From assembly GCA_947572405.1 (NCBI GenBank), contig CANPBV010000018.1, forward strand, positions 1 to 19,232: a stretch of DNA of 19,232 nt, read 5' to 3'. Shown one piece after another: positions 13,916 through 19,232 of the stretch. Source of the DNA: an uncultured Mycoplasmatota bacterium. Its GTDB lineage: Bacteria > Bacillota_I > Bacilli_A > RF39 > UBA660. Every line of letters starts with the position of its first letter. Within the stretch, counting starts at the first letter, position 1. The position numbers and the translations under genes were made by a program. The notes below the pieces were generated by a model. That model ran no database searches. It was given only the letters and a program-made list of their open reading frames with translations, and was not told the DNA's origin.

Positions 13916-15187
13916 ATGTTTGCAACAATGAAGCAAATATTTAATCCCAGTAATAAAGACTTAAGAAAGAGAATTTATTTTACTTTCTTCTGTTTATTTA
14001 TTTTTAAACTAGGAACAACTATTATCGTTCCGGGAGTAAATTCATCTCAGTTTGATGCCGGAAAATTAGGGTTCTTAGAACTCATTAATGCAATGGGTGG
14101 AGGAGCAATGGAAAAATTTTCTATCTTCTCATTAGGTGTAATGCCTTATATTACAGCATCTATTGTGATTCAATTATTACAAATGGATATTGTTCCTTAT
14201 TTAGCAGAACTTTCTAAACAAGGTGGAACAGGAAGAGCAAAATTAAATCAAATTACAAGAGTAGTAGGAATTGCTTTGGCATTCTTCCAAGGATACTTTT
14301 TCTCATTTTCTGTAATCAAAGGTGGGACTCCAATTGATTATATGGAATTTGCTTTGATTTTAACTGCTGGAACTGCGTTCTTACTTTGGTTAGGAGATCA
14401 AATTACTGCAAAAGGAATCGGAAATGGAATTTCCTTAATTATTATGGCTGGTATTATTGCTAGTCTTCCAACAATGTTTGTAAGTGCTTGGCAAAGCTTA
14501 ATTGTAACCACTAGTACACAGGCTTTGACTTTAGGAATTGTTAAGTTTGTACTTTTAGTAATCGTTTATTTAGCAATTATAATTGGAGTAGTATTTGAGC
14601 AGAGTGCAGAAAGAAGAGTGCCAATTCAATATGCCAATCGCTCAGTCAATAGTGTTGGAGCACAAAATAGTTATATTCCATTTAAACTTAATTCAGCTGG
14701 TGTAGTACCTGTCATTTTCGCATCTGCGCTACTTTCAATACCTGCTATAATTGCACAGTTTGTGAAAAAGGATGGATTTACATTATTTGTAAATAAATGG
14801 CTAACGATGAGTAGTGGAACAGGACTTATCCTATATATTCTATTAATCATTGGTTTTGCGTATTTTTATACCTATTTACAATTAAAACCAAAAGAATTAG
14901 CAGAAAATTTAAACAAAAATGGTGGATTTATTCCAGGGGTGCGTCCTGGAACTGATACCGAAAAACATATAAGTGGAGTTTTGAATAAAATTACAATTGT
15001 AGGGGCTATCTTTTTAGCGTTTATAGCAGGCCTTCCACTCGTATTCGGAAGAATCTCAAGTTTACCAACGAGTGTACAATTAGGTGGAACAGGACTTTTA
15101 ATTGTGGTTGGAGTGGCACTTGAAACTTACAAACAAATGGAGAGTCAATTAGTAAGCCGAGGGTACAAGAGAGGAAGAAGAAGATAA
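13916..15187 (+). CDS. secY: Protein translocase channel subunit SecY
   Basis: SecY forms the protein-conducting channel with SecE and SecG in the cytoplasmic membrane. The 423-residue product has about ten hydrophobic segments. Landmarks include the second-helix plug region (GGGAMEKFSIFSLGVMPYIT), the QLLQMDIVP segment, GIGNGISLIIMAGI, the loop AERRVPIQYANR, and the cytoplasmic loop GGFIPGVRPG that contacts SecA. Length is slightly below the usual 430-445. The ribosome site AGAGGTG lies in the end of rplO. One base separates it from adk. Confidence 0.97.
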   Translation: MFATMKQIFNPSNKDLRKRIYFTFFCLFIFKLGTTIIVPGVNSSQFDAGKLGFLELINAMGGGAMEKFSIFSLGVMPYITASIVIQLLQMDIVPYLAELSKQGGTGRAKLNQITRVVGIALAFFQGYFFSFSVIKGGTPIDYMEFALILTAGTAFLLWLGDQITAKGIGNGISLIIMAGIIASLPTMFVSAWQSLIVTTSTQALTLGIVKFVLLVIVYLAIIIGVVFEQSAERRVPIQYANRSVNSVGAQNSYIPFKLNSAGVVPVIFASALLSIPAIIAQFVKKDGFTLFVNKWLTMSSGTGLILYILLIIGFAYFYTYLQLKPKELAENLNKNGGFIPGVRPGTDTEKHISGVLNKITIVGAIFLAFIAGLPLVFGRISSLPTSVQLGGTGLLIVVGVALETYKQMESQLVSRGYKRGRRR

Positions 15188-15188
15188 T

Positions 15189-15851
15189 ATGGGAAGCATT
15201 ATCTTGATCGCTCCTCCCGCAGCAGGCAAAGGTACACAAGCAAATATGCTTTGTGAAACCTATCAAATTCCTCATATTTCTACTGGAGATCTTCTGCGTG
15301 AGGCAGCTCTTGTAGAAGATGAAAGAGGCAAAATAATTCGCGAGCAACTACTAGCTGGCCAATTGGTAAGCGATACTATTACACTGGAACTATTAGAAGA
15401 ACGTTTGACACAAACAGACTGTAATAATGGTTATATCTTAGATGGTTTTCCTAGAAATATCGAACAAGCAATTGCCTATGAAAAGATTTTAGAAAAACTA
15501 AATAAGAAGTTAGGAATTGTAATTTATTTAGATGTCGAAAAAGAGCTTGCTTGCAAAAGAATTGAAGGACGTGTTATTTGCGCTCTTTGTAGTTCAGTTT
15601 ATAATACAATTATAAAGGAAGCAAAATCAAAAAAAGATGGAATTTGTGATACTTGTGGAAATGAACTTGTAAAAAGAACGGATGATAATATCGAAACTTT
15701 CATGAAAAGATATGATACTTATGTCGAACGTACACAGCCATTAATTGATTATTATGAGCAAAAAAAAGTACTTTATAGGGTGCAATCGACCGCAAAGGAA
15801 GAAACATTCAGAGAAATTGTATCAATTTTGGAAGGGCAAAAAGAATTATGA
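15189..15851 (+). CDS. adk: Adenylate kinase, zinc-binding LID, atypical P-loop
   Basis: It interconverts ATP + AMP and 2 ADP in the cytosol. The 220-residue product has the long bacterial form. A LID zinc site uses CALC and CDTC pairs around residues 130-160. HISTGDLLRE binds AMP and GFPRN supplies the conserved Arg. The P-loop reads APPAAGKGTQ (residues 8-17) where most members have GAPGAGKGTQ or GPPGAGKGTQ, so two glycines, including the first Walker A glycine, are alanine. The GKGT core is intact, so activity is still likely. The ribosome site is weak (GAGG, 14 bases upstream), and coupling to secY is probable. The stop overlaps the map start (ATGA). Confidence 0.95.
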   Translation: MGSIILIAPPAAGKGTQANMLCETYQIPHISTGDLLREAALVEDERGKIIREQLLAGQLVSDTITLELLEERLTQTDCNNGYILDGFPRNIEQAIAYEKILEKLNKKLGIVIYLDVEKELACKRIEGRVICALCSSVYNTIIKEAKSKKDGICDTCGNELVKRTDDNIETFMKRYDTYVERTQPLIDYYEQKKVLYRVQSTAKEETFREIVSILEGQKEL

Positions 15852-16594
15852 TTCCAATCAAAAGTGAAAGAGAGATAGAGCTTCTTAAAATAGCTGGTGA
15901 AATAACGGGAGATACCCATAATTATTTAAAACCATTTATTCAACCTGGGATAACAACAAAAGAGCTTGATACACTCGCTTATGATTATATTTTAAGTAGG
16001 GGAGCAACTCCCTCATTCAAAAATTATGATGGTTTTCCGGGAAGTATTTGTACTTCTATCAATGACGAAGTTGTACATGGGATTCCTGGAAATCGAAAAC
16101 TAAAAAATGGTGACATAATTAAAGTTGATATTGGAGCATGTTATAAAGGCTATCATGGAGATTCCGCATGGACTTACCCAGTCGGAAAAATTGATAACCG
16201 TTTAAAGAGACTTCTTGAACAAACAGAAGAATCTTTATTTGCAGGACTTTCTGTGATTAAAGCAGGAGCACATGTTGGAGATATTGGAAACGCCATAAGT
16301 GAAGTTGCAAATAAATATCACTTAGGGGTGGTAAGAGAATTAGTTGGTCATGGGGTAGGTAGTGATATTCATGAAGAACCTGATGTGCCAAACTATGGAA
16401 AAAAGAATACTGGACCTATCTTGAAAGAAGGAATGGTCATTGCTGTAGAACCAATGCTAAATCTAGGAACACCACACATTTTCCTAGAGGACGACGATTG
16501 GACAATTATTACAGCAGACGGAGAACCTTCTGCACACTTTGAACATACCGTTCTAGTTACCAAAGATGGGTATCAAATTTTGACAAAGAGGTGA
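15848..16594 (+). CDS. map: Methionine aminopeptidase, type I
   Basis: It removes the N-terminal methionine from nascent proteins. The 248-residue product is the compact type Ia form, without an N-terminal extension. It shows the five metal ligands in order: Asp in VDIGA, Asp in YHGDSAWT, His in LVGHGVG, Glu in VIAVEPML and Glu in AHFEHTV. The substrate-site histidine lies in NDEVVHGIPG. The start shares ATGA with the end of adk. The gene order secY-adk-map-infA is standard in Firmicutes. Confidence 0.97.
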   Translation: MIPIKSEREIELLKIAGEITGDTHNYLKPFIQPGITTKELDTLAYDYILSRGATPSFKNYDGFPGSICTSINDEVVHGIPGNRKLKNGDIIKVDIGACYKGYHGDSAWTYPVGKIDNRLKRLLEQTEESLFAGLSVIKAGAHVGDIGNAISEVANKYHLGVVRELVGHGVGSDIHEEPDVPNYGKKNTGPILKEGMVIAVEPMLNLGTPHIFLEDDDWTIITADGEPSAHFEHTVLVTKDGYQILTKR

Positions 16595-16598
16595 TTGG

Positions 16599-16814
16599 AT
16601 GGCAAAAACAGATGTAATCGAAGTTGAGGGAAAAGTATTAGAAGTATTACCAGGCGGAAAATTCAGAGTGGAATTAGAGAACAAACATATTATAATTGCC
16701 CACGTTTCTGGTAAAATCCGAATGAATTATATTCGCATTTTAGCAGGTGATAAAGTCACTGTGGAAATGTCACCATATGATTTAACATGTGGGCGTATAA
16801 CCTATAGAAAGTAG
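16599..16814 (+). CDS. infA: Translation initiation factor IF-1
   Basis: IF1 binds the 30S A site during initiation. The 71-residue OB-fold protein has EVEGKVLEVLPGGKFRVELEN, AHVSGKIRMNYIRIL, and GDKVTVEMSPYDLTCGRITYR, all diagnostic. It starts 4 bases after map; the ribosome site AGAGGTG overlaps the map stop. Confidence 0.97.
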   Translation: MAKTDVIEVEGKVLEVLPGGKFRVELENKHIIIAHVSGKIRMNYIRILAGDKVTVEMSPYDLTCGRITYRK

Positions 16815-16825
16815 GAGGGATTTAG

Positions 16826-16939
16826 ATGAAAGTAAGACCATCAGTAAAAAAAATGTGTGAAAATTGTAAAATTATTAAACGTAAGGGAAAAGTACAAGTT
16901 ATCTGTACAAATCCAAAGCATAAACAAAGACAAGGGTAA
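16826..16939 (+). CDS. rpmJ: Large subunit ribosomal protein L36, zinc-binding form
   Basis: This is the smallest ribosomal protein, 37 residues: MKVRPSVKKMCENCKIIKRK, then a basic stretch ending VICTNPKHKQRQG. The C-x2-C...C...H pattern (C11, C14, C27, H32) is the zinc ribbon of the C+ type. The ribosome site is GTAGGAGGG. It lies between infA and rpsM, the standard position. Confidence 0.97.
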   Translation: MKVRPSVKKMCENCKIIKRKGKVQVICTNPKHKQRQG

Positions 16940-16954
16940 TATAGGAGGTGTTTT

Positions 16955-17320
16955 ATGGCACGTATTAAAGGTGTAGATATACCAAATAATAAAAGAATTG
17001 AAATTGCTTTAACTTATATTTATGGTGTCGGAAGAAGCTTATCTAATAAAATATTAAAAGAAGCTAAAATCGATATTGATAAAAAAGCAGGAGATTTATC
17101 AAACGATGAATTAGTTGCGATTCGTGATGTTTTAAATAAATATCAAACGGAAGGTGACTTACGTCGTGAAGTTAACATGAACATTAAAACAAAGATGGAA
17201 ATTAATTCTTATGAAGGGACTCGTCATAAAAAAGGGTTACCAGTAAGAGGGCAAAGAACAAACCGTAATGCGAGAACTCGTAAGGGTAAAGGAAAAGTAG
17301 TTGCCAATAAGAAAAAATAG
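16955..17320 (+). CDS. rpsM: Small subunit ribosomal protein S13
   Basis: S13 lies in the 30S head, bridging to the 50S. The 121-residue product has ARIKGVDIPNNKRIEIALTY, YGVGRSLS, the RREVNMNIK segment, and a basic tail with RHKKGLPVRGQRTNRNARTR. Length is typical. The ribosome site is AGGAGGTG. Confidence 0.97.
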   Translation: MARIKGVDIPNNKRIEIALTYIYGVGRSLSNKILKEAKIDIDKKAGDLSNDELVAIRDVLNKYQTEGDLRREVNMNIKTKMEINSYEGTRHKKGLPVRGQRTNRNARTRKGKGKVVANKKK

Positions 17321-17346
17321 GAATACGAATAAAGGAGGTTATATAC

Positions 17347-17730
17347 ATGGCTTATAAACCAAGAAAACGTAAAGTGAAAAAGAATGTGCCAGAAGGTAAA
17401 GCTTTTATTCATTCTACATTCAATAACACAATTGTAACAATTAGTGATAAAGATGGAAATGCAATTAGCTGGGCTTCAGCTGGAACATTAGGATTCAAAG
17501 GAAGTAAAAAATCAACTCCATTTGCAGCAGGAATGTCTGCAGAAGCAGCAGGAAAAGCAGCTGTAGAAATGGGTATGAAAAAAGTTGAAGTTTTCGTAAA
17601 AGGATTAGGATCTGGAAGAGAAACAGCAATTCGTTCATTACAAACTGCTGGATTAGAAATTACTTCAATTTCTGATGTAACACCTATCCCACATAATGGA
17701 TGTCGTCCACCAAAACGTCCACGTGGATAA
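17347..17730 (+). CDS. rpsK: Small subunit ribosomal protein S11
   Basis: S11 is on the 30S platform close to the mRNA exit. The 127-residue product contains AFIHSTFNNTIVTISDKDGN, SAGTLGFKGSKKSTPFAAG, and ends VTPIPHNGCRPPKRPRG. It is exactly the family pattern. The ribosome site is AAAGGAGG. It follows rpsM by 26 bases. No rpsD (S4), which often follows in proteobacteria, lies here, as is usual in Firmicutes. Confidence 0.97.
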   Translation: MAYKPRKRKVKKNVPEGKAFIHSTFNNTIVTISDKDGNAISWASAGTLGFKGSKKSTPFAAGMSAEAAGKAAVEMGMKKVEVFVKGLGSGRETAIRSLQTAGLEITSISDVTPIPHNGCRPPKRPRG

Positions 17731-17747
17731 TGAAAGGGAGTGATTAA

Positions 17748-18695
17748 GTGTTAAACTTTGAAAAACCAATTTATAAAATAACAGAATATGTTGAAAATAA
17801 TAATTTTGGAAAATTTGAATTAGAACCTTTAGAAAGAGGATTTGGAACAACAATAGGGAATGCACTTAGAAGAGTTATGCTTTCTAGTATGCCAGGAAGT
17901 GCTATTGTAGCCGTGAAAATTGATGGAGTTATGCATGAATTTCAGTCAATGGATGGAGTAGTAGAGGATGTAACAACAATCGTATTAAATCTTAAAAACG
18001 TAGTCATAAAAAATCACTCTAATGAAGATAAGGTATTACATTTATCAGTAAATGAGGAAAGAGTTGTTACTGCAGCAGACATAGAAGCAGATACTGACAT
18101 CGTAATTGTAAATCCAGATCAGGTAATTGCTACATTATCTAAGGGTGGAAAACTTGATATGGAAATGATTGTAGCAAATGGCCGAGGTTATGTCCCATCT
18201 AATGAAAATAAAAAATATGTAGAGGGAAATGTAGGATATATTCCTATTGATGCTCTTTATTCACCTATAGAAAGAATTAGCTATGATGTTGATAATGCTC
18301 GTGTTGGACAAGATGCAAGTTATGATAAATTAATGATGAATGTTACAACAAATGGTTCTATTCGCCCAGAAGAGGCAATGGCCTTGGGGGCAAAAATTTT
18401 AATTGAACACTTGAATATTATTACTGATTTAAGTGAAATTGCTGATGTAACAGGAATTATGAATGCCAAACAAGAAGATAGCAAGCTTAAAAAGTTAGAA
18501 ACCTCAATTGACGATTTAGACTTCTCTGTTCGTGCATACAACTGTTTAAAGAGAGCTGGAGTTAATACTTTAGGTGATTTAACAGAAAAATCAGAATTAG
18601 AAATGATGAAAATTCGTAATCTAGGTAAAAAATCTTTGAAAGAAGTTATGGATAAAATTAAAGATATGGGACTTAGATTCCGTGATGAAGATTAA
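17748..18695 (+). CDS. rpoA: RNA polymerase subunit alpha (GTG start)
   Basis: Alpha scaffolds RNA polymerase assembly and contacts promoter UP elements and activators. The 315-residue product has an N-terminal assembly domain: LEPLERGFGTTIGNALRRV is the dimer interface, and VMHEFQSMDGVVEDVT follows. A linker around 235-250 precedes a C-terminal domain with SVRAYNCLKRAGV; R262, N265 and C266 match E. coli 265, 268 and 269, the DNA-contacting residues. The start is a GTG at 17748 behind AAAGGGAGTGA. It has the usual length and standard neighbours (rpsK, rplQ). Confidence 0.97.
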   Translation: MLNFEKPIYKITEYVENNNFGKFELEPLERGFGTTIGNALRRVMLSSMPGSAIVAVKIDGVMHEFQSMDGVVEDVTTIVLNLKNVVIKNHSNEDKVLHLSVNEERVVTAADIEADTDIVIVNPDQVIATLSKGGKLDMEMIVANGRGYVPSNENKKYVEGNVGYIPIDALYSPIERISYDVDNARVGQDASYDKLMMNVTTNGSIRPEEAMALGAKILIEHLNIITDLSEIADVTGIMNAKQEDSKLKKLETSIDDLDFSVRAYNCLKRAGVNTLGDLTEKSELEMMKIRNLGKKSLKEVMDKIKDMGLRFRDED

Positions 18696-18712
18696 TAGTT
18701 AGGAGGAATAAT

Positions 18713-19069
18713 ATGGCTTATAGAAAATTAGGACGTACTAATAAACATAGAAGAAGCATGCTTGCTAACCTAACAAAAGACCTAATCATGAATGAAAGCA
18801 TTAAAACAACAGAACCTAGAGCCAAAGAAGTTCGTAAGTTTGTTGATAAAATGATTACATATGGTAAAGATGGTTCATTAGTTGCAAGAAGAAAAGCATT
18901 AGCATTCTTACAAAATGATAATACTGCTGTAAAGAAAGTATTTGATGTTTTAGCCCCTCGTTATACGAATCGTAACGGTGGATATACAAGAATTCTAAAA
19001 TTAGGAGAACGTAGGGGAGACGATGCGTTAGAAGCAATTTTAGAATTGGTTGAGGAAGATGCAAAATAA
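18713..19069 (+). CDS. rplQ: Large subunit ribosomal protein L17
   Basis: L17 surrounds the tunnel exit. The 118-residue product starts AYRKLGRTNKHRRSMLANL, contains RAKEVRKFVDKMITYG, and ends RILKLGERRGDDALEAILEL. Length is typical. The ribosome site is TAGGAGG. It is the last gene of the cluster; its TAA lies in the loop of the terminator hairpin. Confidence 0.97.
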   Translation: MAYRKLGRTNKHRRSMLANLTKDLIMNESIKTTEPRAKEVRKFVDKMITYGKDGSLVARRKALAFLQNDNTAVKKVFDVLAPRYTNRNGGYTRILKLGERRGDDALEAILELVEEDAK

Positions 19070-19079
19070 GCATCTTTTT
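19056..19079 (+). terminator. Terminator of the S10-spc-alpha super-operon
   Basis: AAGATGC (19056-19062) pairs with GCATCTT (19070-19076) across a 7-base loop containing the rplQ stop codon. It is followed by a T-run to 19079. The stem is short but perfect. Because the last sense codons form the 5' arm, a translating ribosome would compete with hairpin formation. Confidence 0.75.
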
Positions 19080-19121
19080 ATGTGCATAAATATCACCCCC
19101 TAAAAAAAGGGAGTAAAAAAG

Positions 19122-19166
19122 ATGAAGAAAGTAAAAACAAGAATTTGTAAAGTGAAAAAGAAATAG
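19122..19166 (+). CDS. Possible 14-residue basic peptide
   Basis: ATG at 19122, with GGGAG 8 bases upstream, encodes MKKVKTRICKVKKK and stops at TAG. Eight of the 14 residues are Lys or Arg, with one Cys. It sits between the rplQ terminator and the promoter of the next gene. It may be a chance ORF in A-rich sequence. Only the spaced ribosome site argues otherwise. Confidence 0.25.
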   Translation: MKKVKTRICKVKKK

Positions 19167-19167
19167 G

Positions 19168-19197
19168 TTGCGGATATCAGTTATAACATGCTATACT
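19168..19197 (+). promoter_or_regulatory. Promoter of the gene at the right edge
   Basis: TTGCGG (19168-19173), an 18-base spacer and TATACT (19192-19197) with TGC before the -10 form an extended -10 promoter. Transcription would start near 19204, about 19 bases before the next ATG. Confidence 0.65.
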
Positions 19198-19222
19198 ATT
19201 TTATAGTAAAAGGAGTAAGGAT

Positions 19223-19232
19223 ATGAAAAAAA
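19223..19232 (+). CDS. Start of next gene, cut by the window edge
   Basis: ATG at 19223 follows AAAGGAG with 7-base spacing and the promoter at 19168-19197. Only Met-Lys-Lys is visible. The Lys-rich start is compatible with a signal peptide, but too little is present to say. Confidence 0.5.

Noticed and set aside
19094..19113. CCCT/AGGG hairpin as a second operon terminator
   Set aside because: The stem is only 4 bp and an A-rich, not T-rich, stretch follows on the plus strand.
1..19232. Mycoplasma-type code with TGA as tryptophan
   Set aside because: TGG is used for Trp throughout and TGA ends genes such as adk and map at family-consistent lengths.

Overview
The window is a low-GC, Firmicutes/Bacilli-type chromosome segment. 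It uses the standard bacterial code: TGG encodes Trp and TGA acts as a stop (for example adk and map). Strong AGGAGG-type ribosome binding sites, a lone zinc-type S14, a zinc-binding adenylate kinase, absence of rpmD (L30) and marked AT-richness together suggest a Mollicutes-related or Erysipelotrichia-like lineage, possibly an uncultured gut member. That placement is an inference from gene content, not a phylogeny.

Layout. Bases 1-4840 are an accessory region. It holds the C-terminal end of a surface-type protein with a GC-rich, codon-skewed patch resembling a diversity-generating retroelement (DGR) target; a decayed IS200/IS605 TnpA; gpsA on the minus strand with its own promoter and tandem terminators; a frameshifted TnpB fragment; and a large four-helix membrane protein whose cytoplasmic part carries a CPCC cysteine-rich module and a DUF1871-like C-terminus. 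A consensus promoter at 4892-4920 and a structured leader then open the ribosomal protein super-operon.

Bases 5055-19069 form one uninterrupted co-directional S10-spc-alpha cluster: rpsJ-rplC-rplD-rplW-rplB-rpsS-rplV-rpsC-rplP-rpmC-rpsQ-rplN-rplX-rplE-rpsN-rpsH-rplF-rplR-rpsE-rplO-secY-adk-map-infA-rpmJ-rpsM-rpsK-rpoA-rplQ. Gaps are 1-30 bases, with several overlaps. No internal terminator was seen. The cluster supplies most of both ribosomal subunits plus the Sec channel, adenylate kinase, N-terminal Met removal, initiation factor IF1 and the RNA polymerase alpha subunit. It ends in a hairpin terminator overlapping the rplQ stop. A tiny basic ORF and the promoter and first codons of another gene follow at the right edge.

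The ribosomal cluster is ordinary apart from the acidic L3 tail, the altered adenylate kinase P-loop and the missing L30. The most notable points are the DGR-like patch, the multi-domain CPCC/DUF1871 membrane protein, the IS200/IS605 relics on both sides of gpsA, and stop codons buried inside terminator hairpins at all three transcription-unit ends.
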